Source of the DNA: Urophycis tenuis
Taxonomy: Eukaryota; Chordata; Actinopteri; Gadiformes; Phycidae
Direction: 5' to 3'
Assembly (NCBI GenBank): GCA_036785325.1
Contig: JAXIVH010000084.1
Coordinates: 434,001 to 498,000 of the forward strand
Length of the DNA: 64,000 bases
The notes below the pieces were generated by a model. It saw only the letters and a program-made list of their open reading frames with translations, was not told where the DNA came from and searched no databases. Shown one piece after another: positions 9,925 to 20,735 of the stretch. Within the stretch, counting starts at the first letter, position 1; each line of letters begins with the position of its first letter. Both the position numbers and the translations under genes were made by a program.

Positions 9925-12900
9925 TTAATTCAATTCATTTTTATTTAAAGAACTGGCCTCAGTGAGGACAGGGGCTTTATTTTCCTTTCTCTTCCTCCCA
10001 GGGGCCTCAGTGAGGGGAGCAGCCCCAGTGAGGAGAGGGGCTGAGCGAAGAGAGGGGCCGCAGTGGAGTTAGCAGCCTCAGTGATGAGAGGGGCATCGGT
10101 GAACGGAGAGCCTTCAGTGATGAGATGGGCTTTGGTTTCCTGTCTCTTCTTCCCTGGGTCCTCAGTGAGGGGAGCAGCCTCAGTGAGGAGAGGGGCCTCA
10201 ATGGAGCAAGCAGCCTCAGTGATGAGAGGGGCATCGGTGAACGGAGAGCCTTCAGTGATGAGATGGGCTTTGGTTTCCTGTCTCTTCTTCCCTGGGTCCT
10301 CAGTGAGGGGAGCAGCCTCAGTGAGGAGAGGGGCCTCAATGGAGCAAGCAGCCTCAGTGATGAGAGGGGCATCGGTGAGGAGAGGGGCTTTGTTTTCCTC
10401 TCTCTTTTTCCCTGGGTCCTCAGTGAGGGGAGCAGCCTCAGTGAGGAGAGGGGCCTCAATGGAGCAAGCAGCCTCAGTGATGAGAGGGGCATCGGTGAGG
10501 AGAGGGGCCACAGTGAGGAGAGGGGCTTTGGTTTCCTGTCTCTTCTTCCCTGGGGCCTCAGTGAGGGGACCAGCCTTATTGAGGAGAGGGGCCTCAATGG
10601 AGCAAGCAGCCTCAGTGATGAGAGGGGCATCGATGAGGAGAGGGGCTTTGTTTTCCTCTCTCTTTTTCCCTGGGTCCTCAGTGAGGGGAGCAGCCTCAGT
10701 GAGGAGAGGGGCCTCAATGGAGCAAGCAGCCTCAGTGATGAGAGGGGCATCGTGAACGGAGAGCCTTCAGTGAGGAGAGGGGCTTTAGTTTCCTGTCTCT
10801 TCTTCCCTGGGTCCTCAGTGAGGGGAGCAGCCTCAGTGAGGAGAGGGGCCTCAATGGAGCAAGCAGCCTCAGTGATGAGAGGGGCATCGGTGAACGGAGA
10901 GCCTTCAGTGAGGAGAGGGGCTTTATTTTGTCTCTTCTTCCCTGGGTCCTCAGTGAGGGGAGCAGCCTCAGTGAGGAGTGGGGCCTCAATGGAGTTAGGA
11001 GCCTTAGTGATGAGAAGGGAATCGGTGAGGAGAGGGGGTTTATTTTCTTGTGTCTTCTTCCCTGGGTCCTCAGTGAGGGGACAAGCCTCAGCAAGAAGAG
11101 GTGCTACAGTCAGGAGAGTGGCCACAATGGAGTTCGTAGCCCCAGTGAGGGGAGGAGTCTCAGTGAGGGGAGGAGGTTCACTGAGTGAAGAGCCTTCAGT
11201 GAGGAGAGAGGCTTTAGTTTCCTGTCTCTTCTTCCCTGGGTCCTCAGTGAGGGGACCAGCCTCAGTGAGGAGAGGGGCCACAGCGAGGAGAGGGGCCACA
11301 AACCGGAGGGGCCACAGAGGATTTAGCAGTCTCAGTGAGGGGAGGAGTCTCAGTGAGTGGAGAGCCTTCAGTGAGGAGAGGGGCTTTAGTTTCCTGTCTC
11401 TTCTTCCCTGGGTCCTCAGTGAGGGGAGCAGCCTCAGTGAGGAGAGGGGCCTCAATGGAGCAAGCAGCCTCAGTGATGAGAGGGGCATCGGTGAGGAGAG
11501 GGGCCACAGTGAGGAGAGGGGCTTTGGTTTCCTGTCTCTTCTTCCCTGGGGCCTCAGTGAGGGGACCAGCCTTATTGAGGAGAGGGGCCTCAATCGAGCA
11601 AGCAGCCTCAGTGATGAGAGGGGCACCGGTGAGGAGAGGGGCTTTGTTTTCCTCTCTCTTTTTCCCTGGGTCCTCAGTGAGGGGAGCAGCCTTAGTGAGG
11701 AGAGGGGCCTCAATGGAGCAAGCAGCCTCAGTGATGAGAGGGGCATCGGTGAACGAAGAGCCTTCAGTGAGGAGAGGGGCTTTAGTTTCCTGTCTCTTCT
11801 TCCCTGGGTCCTCAGTGAGGGGAGCAGCCTCAGTGAGGAGAGGGGCCTCAATGGAGCAAGGAGCCTCAGTGATGTGAGGGGCATCAGTGAACGGAGAGCC
11901 TTCAGTGAGGAGAGGGGCTTTATTTTGTCTCTTCTTCCCTGGGTCCTCAGTGAGGGGAGCAGCCTCAGTGAGGAGTGGGGCCTCAATGGAGTTAGGAGCC
12001 TTAGTGATGAGAAGGGAATCGGTGAGGAGAGGGGGTTTATTTTCCTGTGTCTTCTTCCCTGGGTCCTCAGTGAGGGGACCAGCCTCAGCAAGAAGAGGTG
12101 CTACAGTCAGGAGAGTGGCCACAATGGAGTTCGTAGCCCCAGTGAGGGGAGGAGTCTCAGTGAGGGGAGGAGGTTCACTGAGTGGAGAGCCTTCAGTGAG
12201 GAGAGAGGCTTTAGTTTCCTGTCTCTTCTTCCCTGGGTCCTCAGTGAGGGGACCAGCCTCAGTGAGGAGAGGGGCCACAGCGAGGAGAGGGGCCACAAAC
12301 CGGAGGGGCCACAGTGGATTTAGCAGTCTCAGTGAGGGGAGGAGTCTCAGTGAGTGGAGAGCCTTCAGTGAGGAAAGGGGCTTTAGTTTTCTGTCTCTTC
12401 TTCCCTGAGTCCTCAGTGAGGGGACCAGACTCAGTGAGGGGAGGGGGCTCAATGGAGTAAGCAGCCTCAGTGATGAGAGGGGCATCGGTGAGTGGAGAGC
12501 CTTCAGTGATGAGAAGGGCTTTGGTTTCCTGTCTCTTCTTCCCTGGGTCCTCATTGAGGGGATCAGCCTCAGCAAGGAGAGGGGCCAAAAGTCAGGAGAG
12601 GGGCCACAGTGGAGTTAGCAGCCTCAGTGAGGGGAGGTGTCTCAGTGAGTATCTCAAAGCCAGGAGAGGGCCACAGTGGATTTAGCAGCATCAGTGAGGG
12701 GAGGAGTCTCAGTGAGTGGAGAGCCTTCAGTGAGGAGAGGGGCTTTAGTTTCCTGTCTCTTCTTCCCTGGGTCCTCAGTGAGGGGACCAGCCTCAGCAAG
12801 GAGAGGGGCCAAAGTCAGGAGAGGGGCCACAGTCCGGATGGGCCACAGCGGAGTTAGCAGTCTCAGTGAGGGGAGGTGTCTCAGTGAGTGGAGAGCCTTC

Positions 12901-15900
12901 AGTGAGGAGAGGGGCTTTAGTTTTCTGTCTCTTCTTCCCTGGGTCCTCAGTGAGGGGACCAGCCTCAATGAGGAGAGGGGCCTCAATGTAGTTAGCAGCC
13001 TCAGTGATGAGAGGGGCATCGGTGAACGGAGAGCCTTCAGTGATGAGATGGGCTTTGGTTTCCTGTCTCTTCTTCCCTGGGTCCTCAGTGAGGGGACCAG
13101 CCTCAGTGAGGAGAGGGGCCTCAATGGAGTTAGCAGCCTCAGTAATGAGAGGGGCATCGGTGAGTGGAGAGCCTTCAGTGATGAGAAGGGCTTTGGTTTC
13201 CTGTCTCTTCTTCCCTGGGTCCTCAGTGAGGGGACCAGCCTCAGTGAGGAGAGGGGCCTCAATGGACCAAGCAGCCTCAGTGATGAGAGGGGCATCGGTG
13301 AACGGAGAGCCTTCAGTGATGAGATGGGCTTTGGTTTCCTGTCTCTTCTTCCCTGGGTCCTCAGTGAGGGGAACAGCGTCAGCAAGGAGAGGGGCCAAAG
13401 TCAGGAGAGGGGCCACAGTCTGGATGGGCCATAGTGGAGTTAGCAGTCTCAGTGAGGGGAGGTGTCTCAGTGAGTGGAGAGCCTTCAGTGAGGAGAGGGT
13501 CTTTAGTTTCCTGTCTCTTCTTCCCTGAGTCCTCAGTGAGGGGACCAGACTCAGTGAGGGGAGGGGGCTCAATGGAGTAAGCAGCCTCAGTGATGAGAGG
13601 GGCATCGGTGAGTGGAGAGCCTTCAGTGATGAGAAGGGCTTTGGTTTCCTGTCTCTTCTTCCCTGGGTCCTCAGTGAGGGGACCAGCCTCAGCAAGGAGA
13701 GGGGCCAAAAGTCAGGAGAGGGGCCACAGTGGAGTTAGCAGCCTCAGTGAGGGGAGGTGTCTCAGTGAGTGTCTCAAAGCCAGGAGAGGGGCCACAGTGG
13801 ATTTAGCAGCCTCAGTGAGGGGAGGAGTCTCAGTGGGTGGAGAGCCTTCAGTGAGGAGAGGGGCTTTAGTTTCCTGTCTCTTCTTCCCTGGGTCCTCAGT
13901 GAGGGGACCAGCCTCAGCAAGGAGAGGGGCCAAAGTCAGGAGAGGGGCCACAGTCCGGATGGGCCACAGTGGAGTTAGCAGTCTCAGTGAGGGGAGGTGT
14001 CTCAGTGAGTGGAGAGCCTTCAGTGAGGAGAGGGGCTTTAGTTTTCTGTCTCTTCTTCCCTCAGTCCTCAGTGAGGGGACCAGCCTCAGTGATGGGAGGG
14101 GGCTCAATGGAGTAAGCAGCCTCAGTGATGAGAGGGGCATCGGTGAGTGGAGAGCCTTCAGTGATGAGAAGGGCTTTGGTTTCCTGTCTCTTCTTCCCTG
14201 GGTCCTCGGTGAGGGGACCAGCCTCAGCAAGGAGAGGGGCCAAAAGTCAGGAGCGGGGCCACAGTGGAGTTAGCAGCCTCAGTGAGGGGAGGTGTCTCAG
14301 TGAGTGTCTCAAAGCCAGGAGAGGGGCCACAGTGGATTTAGCAGCCTCAGTGAGGGGAGGAGTCTCAGTGAGTGGAGAGCCTTCAGTGAGGAGAGGGGCT
14401 TTAGTTTCCTTTCTCTTCTTCCCTGGGTCCTCAGTGAGGGGACCAGCCTCAATGAGGAGAGGGGCCTCAATGTAGTTAGCAGCCTCAGTGATGAGAGGGG
14501 CATCGGTGAACGGAGAGCCTTCAGTGATGAGATGGGCTTTGGTTTCCTGTCTCTTCTTCCCTGGGTCCTCAGTGAGGGGACCAGCCTCAGCAAGGAGAGG
14601 GGCCAAAGTCAGGAGAGGGGCCACAGTCCGGATGGGCCACAGTGGAGTTAGCAGTCTCAGTGAGGGGAGGTGTCTCAGTGAGTGGAGAGCCTTCAGTGAG
14701 GAGAGGGTCTTTAGTTTCCTGTCTCTTCCTCCCTGGGTCCTCAGTGAGGGGACCAGCCTCAGTGAGGAGAGGGGCCTCAATGGAGTAAGCAGCCACAGTA
14801 ATGAGAGGGGCATCGGTGAGTTGAGAGCCTTCAGTGATGAGAAGGGCTTTGGTTTCCTGTCTCTTCTTCCCTGGGTCCTCAGTGAGGGGACCAGCCTCAG
14901 TGAAGAGAGGGGCCTCAATGGAGCAAGCAGCCTCAGTGATGAGAGGGGCATTGGTGAACGGAGAGCCTTCAGTGAGGAGAGGGGCTTTAGCTTCCTGTCT
15001 CTTCTTCCCTGGGTCCTCAGTGAGGGGACCAGCCTCAGTGAGGAGAGGGGCCTCAATGGAGCAAGCAGCCTCAGTGATGAGAGGGGCATCGGTGAACGGA
15101 GAGCCTTCAGTGATGAGATGGGCTTTGGTTTCCTGTCTCTTCTTCCCTGGGTCCTCAGTGAGGGGACCAGCCTCAGCAAGGAGAGGGGCCAAAGTCAGGA
15201 GAGGGGCCACAGTCTGGATGGGCCATAGTGGAGTTAGCAGTCTCAGTGAGGGGAGGTGTCTCAGTGAGTGGAGAGCCTTCAGTGAGGAGAGGGTCTTTAT
15301 TTTCCTGTCTCTTCTTCCCTGGGTCCTCAGTGAGGGGACCAGACCCAGTGAGGAGAGGGGGCTCAATGGAGTAAGCAGCCTCAGTGATGAGAGGGGCATC
15401 GGTGAGTGGAGAGCCTTCAGTGATGAGAAGGGCTTTGGTTTCCTGTCTCTTCTTCCCTGGGTCCTCAGTGAGGGGACCAGCCTCAGCAAGGAGAGGGGCC
15501 AAAAGTCAGGAGAGGGGCCACAGTGGAGTTAGCAGCCTCAGTGAGGGGAGGTGTCTCAGTGAGTGTCTCAAAGCCAGGAGAGGGGCCACAGTGGATTTAG
15601 CAGCCTCAGTGAGGGGAGGAGTCTCAGTGAGTGGAGAGCCTTCAGTGAGGAGAGGGGCTTTAGTTTCCTGTCTCTTCTTCCCTGGGTCCTCAGTGAGGGG
15701 ACCAGCCTCAATGAGGAGAGGGGCCTCAATGTAGTTAGCAGCCTCAGTGATGAGAGGGGCATCGGTGAATGGAGAGCCTTGAGTGATGAGATGGGCTTTG
15801 GTTTCCTGTCTCTTCTTCCCTGGGTCCTCAGTGAGGGGACCAGCCTCAGCAAGGAGAGGGGCCAACGTCAGGAGAGGGGCCACAGTCCGGATGGGCCACA

Positions 15901-18900
15901 GTGGAGTTAGCAGTCTCAGTGAGGGGAGGTGTCTCAGTGAGTGGAGAGCCTTCAGTGAGGAGAGGGTCTTTAGTTTCCTGTCTCTTCCTCCCTGGGTCCT
16001 CAGTGAGGGGACCAGCCTCAGTGAGGAGAGGGGCCTCAATGGAGCAAGCAGCCTCAGTGATGAGAGGAGCATCGGTGAACGGAGAGCCTTCAGTGATGAG
16101 ATGAGCTTTGGTTTCCTTTCTCTTCTTCCCTGGGTCCTCAGTGAGGGGACCAGCCTCAGCAAGGAGAGGGGACAACGTCGGGAGAGGGGCCACAGTCCGG
16201 ATGGGCCACAGTGGAGTTAGCAGTCTCAGTGAGGGGAGGTGTCTCAGTGAGTGGAGAGCCTTCAGTGAGGAGAGGGTCTTTAGTTTTCTGTCTCTTCTTC
16301 CCTGGGTCCTCAGTGAGGGGACCAGCCTCAGTGAGGAGAGGGGCCTCAATGGAGTAAGCAGCCTCAGTGATGAGCGGGGCATCGGTGAGTGGAGAGCCTT
16401 CAGTGATGAGAAGGGCTTTGGTTTCCTGTCTCTTCTTCCCTGGGTCCTCAGTGAGGGGACCAGCCTCAGCAAGGAGAGGGGCCAAAAGTCAGGAGAGGGG
16501 CCACAGTGGAGTTAGCAGCCTCAGTGAGGGGAGGTGTCTCAGTGAGTGTCTCAAAGCCAGGAGAGGGGCCACAGTGGATTCAGCAGCCTCAGTGAGGGGA
16601 GGAGTCTCAGTGAGTGGAGAGCCTTCAGTGAGGAGAGGGGCTTTAGTTTCCTGTCTCTTCTTCCCTGGGTCCTCAGTGAGGGGACCAGCCTCAATGAGGA
16701 GAGGGGCCTCAATGTAGTTAGCAGCCTCAGTGATGAGAGGGGCATCGGTGAACGAAGAGCCTTCAGTGATGAGATGGGCTTTGGTTTCCTGTCTCTTCTT
16801 CCCTGGGTCCTCAGTGAGGGGACCAGCCTCAGCAAGGAGAGGGGCCAACGTCAGGAGAGGGGCCACAGTCCGGATGGGCCACAGTGAAGTTAGCAGTCTC
16901 AGTGAGGGGAGGTGTCTCAGTGAGTGGAGAGCCTTCAGTGAGGAGAGGGTCTTTAGTTTCCTGTCTCTTCCTCCCTGGGTCCTCAGTGAGGGGACCAGCC
17001 TCAGTGAGGAGAGGGGCCTCAATGGAGTAAGCAGCCTCAGTAATGAGAGGGGCATCGGTGAGTGGAGAGCCTTCAGTGATGAGAAGAGCTTTGGTTTCCT
17101 GTCTCTTCTTCCCTGGGTCCTCATTGAGGGGACCAGCCTCAGTGATGAGAGGGGCCAAAAGTCAGGAGAGGGGCCACAGTGGAGTTAGCAGCCTCAGTGA
17201 GGGGAGGTGTCTCAGTGAGTGTCTCAAAGCCAGGAGAGGGGCCACAGTGGATTTAGCAGCCTCAGTGAGGGGAGGAGTCTCAGTGAGTGGAGACCCTTCA
17301 GTGAGGAGAGGGGCTTTAGTTTCCTGTCTCTTCTTCCCTGGGTCCTCAGTGAGGGGACCAGCCTCAATGAGGAGAGGGGCCTCAATGTAGTTAGCAGCCT
17401 CAGTGATGAGAGGGGCATCGGTGAACGGAGAGCCTTCAGTGATGAGATGGGCTTTGGTTTCCTGTCTCTTCTTTTCTGGGTCCTCAGTGAGGGGACCAGC
17501 CTCAGCAAGGAGAGGGGCCAACGTCAGGAGAGGGGCCACAGTGGAGTTAGCAGTCTCAGTGAGGGGAGGTGTCTCAGTGAGTGGAGAGCCTTCAGTGAGG
17601 AGAGGGTCTTTAGTTTCCTGTCTCTTCCTCCCTGGGTCCTCAGTGAGGGGACCAGCCTCAGTGAGGAGAGGGGCCTCAATGGAGTAAGCAGCCTCAGTAA
17701 TGAGAGGGGCATCGGTGAGTGGAGAGCCTTCAGTGATGAGAAGGGCTTTGGTTTCCTGTCTCTTCTTCCCTGGGTCCTCAGTGAGGGGACCAGCCTCAGT
17801 GAAGAGAGGGGCCTCAATGGAGCAAGCAGCCTCAGTGATGAGAGGGGCATCGGTGAACGGAGAGCCTTCAGTGAGGATAGGGGCTTTAGCTTCCTTTCTC
17901 TTCTTCCCTGGGTCTTCAGTGAGGGGACCAGCCTCAGTGAGGAGAGGGGCCGCAATGGAGCAAGCAGCCTCAGTGATGAGAGGGGCATCGGTGAACGGAG
18001 AGCCTTCAGTAATGAGATGGGCTTTGGTTTCCTGTCTCTTCTTCCCTGGGTCCTCAGTGAGGGGACCAGCCTCAGCAAGGAGAGGGGCCAAAGTCAGGAG
18101 AGGGGCCACAGTCCGGATGGGCCACAGTGGAGTTAGCAGTCTCAGTGAGGGGAGGTGTCTCAGTGAGTGGAGAGCCTTCAGTGAGGAGAGGGTCTTTAGT
18201 TTCCTGTCTCTTCTTCCCTGGGTCCTCAGTGAGGGGACCAGCCTCAGGGAGGAGAGGGGCCTCAATGGAGTAAGCAGCCTCAGTGATGAGAGGGGCATCG
18301 GTGACTGGAGAGCCTTCAGTGATGAGAAGGGCTTTGGTTTCCTGTCTCTTCTTCCCGGGGTCCTCAGTGAGGGGACCAGCCTCAGTGAGGAGAGGGTTCT
18401 CAATGGAGCAAGCAGCCTCAGTGATGAGAGGAGCATCGGTGATCGGAGAGCCTTCAGTGATGAGATGAGCTTTGAGGGGACCAGCCTCAGCAAGGAGAGG
18501 GGCCAAAGTCAGGAGAGGGGCCACAGTGGAGTTAGCAGCCTCAGTGAGGGGAGGAGTCTCAGTGAGTGGAGGGCCTTCAGTAAGGAGAGGGGCTTTAGTT
18601 TCCTGTCTCTTCTTCCCTGGGTCCTCAGTGAGGGGAGGGGCCTCAATGGAGTTAGCAGCCTCAGTGATGAGAGGGGCATCGGTGAGGAGAGGGGCCACAG
18701 TGAGGAGAGGGGCTTTGTGTTCCTGTCTCTTCTTCCCTGGGTCCTCAGTGAGGGGAGCAGCCTCAGTGAGGAGAGGGGCAACAGTCAGGAGAGGGGCCAC
18801 AGTGGAGTTAGCAGCCTCAGTGAGGGGAGAAGTCTCAGTGAGTGGAGAGCCTTCAGTGAGGAGAGTGGCTTTAGTTTCCTGTCTGTTCTTCCCAGGGGCC

Positions 18901-19245
18901 TCAGTGAGGGGAGCAGCCTCAGTGAGGAGAGGGGCAACCGAAACCTCTTTCCCTCTTTCCACTCCTTCATTTTTGCACCTTGTACTTCTTATTCAGGAGC
19001 TGCTCCGCTTTCTACCTCTCCTTTTTCTCTAATTTCACTTTTTGCTTGGCCTGTCATTAATTTTTTTGCCATTGGTTATTGATCTCTTGCTGCTTTTTGG
19101 CCCCAAGCTGAGGTATTTTGTGTTGCTCCTTGGTGAGCTTGGCCTCTCCCTTCTCCCGCCTCAGCTTATCATGGACTCTCTCTTCCCCTGCTCCTTTCTT
19201 CTGGTCCCGCGTAGGTGATGTTTCTGAGGGCCTGATTACCTTAAT
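9925..19245 (-). pseudogene. Exon 3 plus repeat array of the minus-strand gene, copy A
   Basis: After an intron acceptor (TTTTCCCGCCACAG), the exon opens in phase 0 with IKVIRPSETSPTRDQKKG. It continues for 62 codons rich in Lys, Glu, Gln and Arg, which looks like a coiled coil, until TAA TGA at 19057. Two further segments in the same frame, broken by a TAG, keep the same Lys/Glu/Gln character, so the region was once longer. The 138-bp array follows in the +1 frame (call it frame T: EAGPLTEDPGKKRQETKA and PLLTEA phrases). In unit C frame T ends in SSLNKNELN and TAA; in A the last part has shifted out of that frame. The product would be a Pro/Thr/Glu-rich disordered repeat protein of unknown role. 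The stops and phase breaks argue for decay. Confidence 0.45.
9954..18938. repeat. 138-bp minisatellite array A (9.0 kb)
   Basis: GGGTCCTCAG recurs at 12941, 13079, 13217 and 13355, exactly 138 bp apart. Each unit is itself made of shorter CCTCAGTGAGG-type blocks of about 18-21 bp. The size corresponds to roughly 65 units if all were 138 bp, but shorter and longer variants are interspersed. Because 138 is divisible by three and stop codons are rare in the consensus, several frames on both strands stay open for hundreds of codons. Confidence 0.95.
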
Positions 19246-19327
19246 CTGTGGCGGGAAAATTCAGCAGTGCCACAACATTACCTTCAGAACTTTATTTTGT
19301 TCACATTAAAATGAAATGTGTGTCAGG

Positions 19328-19719
19328 GGTTCTTATGGCTAGTGTATGGTTTGGGGGTTCTAATGGCTAGGGTTAGGATTTCTCACGGCTAGGGTTGGGG
19401 TTCTTAATGGCTAGCGTTAGGGTTTGGGGGTTTTATGGATAGGCTTAGGTTTACTTATGGCTAGGGTTAGGGTTGGGGGTTCCTATGGATAGGCTTAGGG
19501 TTGGGGGTTCTAATGGCTAGGCTTAGGGTTACTTATAGTTAGGGTTAAGGTTGGGGGGTTCTTATGGCTAGAGTTGGGGTTGGGGGTTCTTATGGCTAGG
19601 GTTAAGGTTGGAGATTCTTATGGCTAGGGTTAGGGTTGGGGGTTATTGGCTACGGTTAGGGGTTCATATGGCTAGGGTTAGGGTTGGGGGTTCATATGGC
19701 TAGGGTTAGGGTTGGGGGT
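19328..19719. repeat. Telomere-like minisatellite, left block, unit A (intron 2)
   Basis: The motif GGGTTCTTATGGCTAGGGTT, followed by AGGGTTGGG, repeats about 14 times with variable length (about 25-30 bp). Each good copy contains TAGGGTTAGGG, that is, two vertebrate telomere hexamers. The equivalents are 38309-38711 and 60907-61303. Confidence 0.9.
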
Positions 19720-19720
19720 T

Positions 19721-20558
19721 GTAGCAACCGATCAGCTAATAACGGCCAATAACGTAATAATTTAAATGTAATGAAGTAACGTAATAACTTGCCAATAATG
19801 TAATAAAATTGTTGAGCCAATAACAGAATAACTTATTACATTATTGGCTGGTTATTACATTATTGGCCTTGTATTTAAAAAAAATCCTTTGAAAATGTCA
19901 AAAGAAAAGAGCCAATAACGTAATAATAATGATACTAATTGAAAAGTAATTTTCTTTATCTAGCTCTAGGCTCTCTGCAAGTGCTTCTCTGATAAACAGG
20001 TGGGGTGGAATGGTGTACAAAGTTCAGGGAATAAGAGTGAGACTTGATTGACTGTCCCAAGCATTGACATATCTTGGTTGAGAGAAAATTCAATTATTCT
20101 CGATAAGATCTCTGTTGGTAGGTATTGAGCTCCCAGCTCATTGCCGGCGTCCCCAACAATGTTGGATACACGGAGTACTATAACGGTAAACCTAAGAGTT
20201 ACATAGAAATCCAAATGCACTCTTAATTGCTCCTGTGGAGGAGGGTTTGAGGGTGGAGGGGGTATCTGTAAGGTCAGATATTTATTTAAGCATCTGTTAC
20301 AAGATGCAATATTGAGGAATAATGCAGTATTGAAGTGTGACACCCTCTCTCCAGAAATTGAAAATAAAATAAAGTGATACCTCAGTGATTACATTATTGG
20401 CTCAGATATCACATTTTCAAAGGTTTTTTTTTTTTTTAATACGGGGCCAATAACTAAATAACCGGCCAATAATGTAATAAGTTATTAAATTATTGGCAAT
20501 GGTATTGGCTCAACAGCTTTATTACGTTATTGGCTGTTATGACATGATCGGTTGCTAC
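19721..20558. mobile_element. 838-bp TIR element in intron 2, copy A
   Basis: The ends are GTAGCAACCGATCA and its exact complement. Inside both ends the motif CCAATAACGTAATAA and variants recur several times in inverted arrangement over about 200 bp. The element splits the telomere-like minisatellite, so it inserted into it, and the target-site duplication cannot be called in repetitive flanks (a shared GGGGT is possible). The length is exactly 838 bp in all three units. The superfamily is unclear. Confidence 0.75.
19966..20343 (-). CDS. F-box-like 125-codon ORF in the TIR element, copy A
   Basis: The ORF fills the unique core of the element. The N-terminal part is hydrophobic and Cys-containing, and a PPPPSNPPP stretch follows (about residues 30-38). 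Residues 76-106 contain LPTEILSRIIEFSLNQDMSM followed by a VNQVS phrase, which resembles an F-box (LPxEIL...VxxVxxxF). F-box proteins recruit substrates to SCF ubiquitin ligases. The same ORF, nearly unchanged, is at 38958-39335 and 61550-61927. It starts at an ATG and ends at TGA next to the inner TIR. It may be a captured host exon or part of a transposon protein; an F-box call from so short a match is tentative. Confidence 0.4.
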   Translation of the reverse strand: MSHFNTALFLNIASCNRCLNKYLTLQIPPPPSNPPPQEQLRVHLDFYVTLRFTVIVLRVSNIVGDAGNELGAQYLPTEILSRIIEFSLNQDMSMLGTVNQVSLLFPELCTPFHPTCLSEKHLQRA

Positions 20559-20735
20559 AGGGGTTCTTATGGCTAGGGTTAGGATTTGTAACAGCTAGGG
20601 CTAGGGTTGGGGTTCCGTATGGCTAACATTAGGATTCGGGGTTACTTATGGCTAGGGTTAGGGTTGGGGGTTATTGTGGTGAGGCTAAGGGTTTCTTACC
20701 GCTAGGGTTACGGTTGGGGGTTCTTAGGGCTAGGG
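20559..20735. repeat. Telomere-like minisatellite, right block, unit A
   Basis: This is the continuation of the GGTTCTTATGGCTAGGGTTA minisatellite on the other side of the TIR element, with about six degenerate copies. A further short patch lies at 21773-21830. The equivalents are 39550-39726 and 62142-62318. Confidence 0.85.

Noticed and set aside
10125..12323. A 732-codon plus-strand open frame with SLSEERG repeats
   Set aside because: It lies antisense to the gene model, has no promoter, splice site or defined end, and arises from low stop density in the 138-bp repeat. Similar frames appear in other phases.
19328..19719. A chromosome end
   Set aside because: The TTAGGG-like units are degenerate, embedded in about 28-bp repeats, and followed by unique sequence on both sides in all units.
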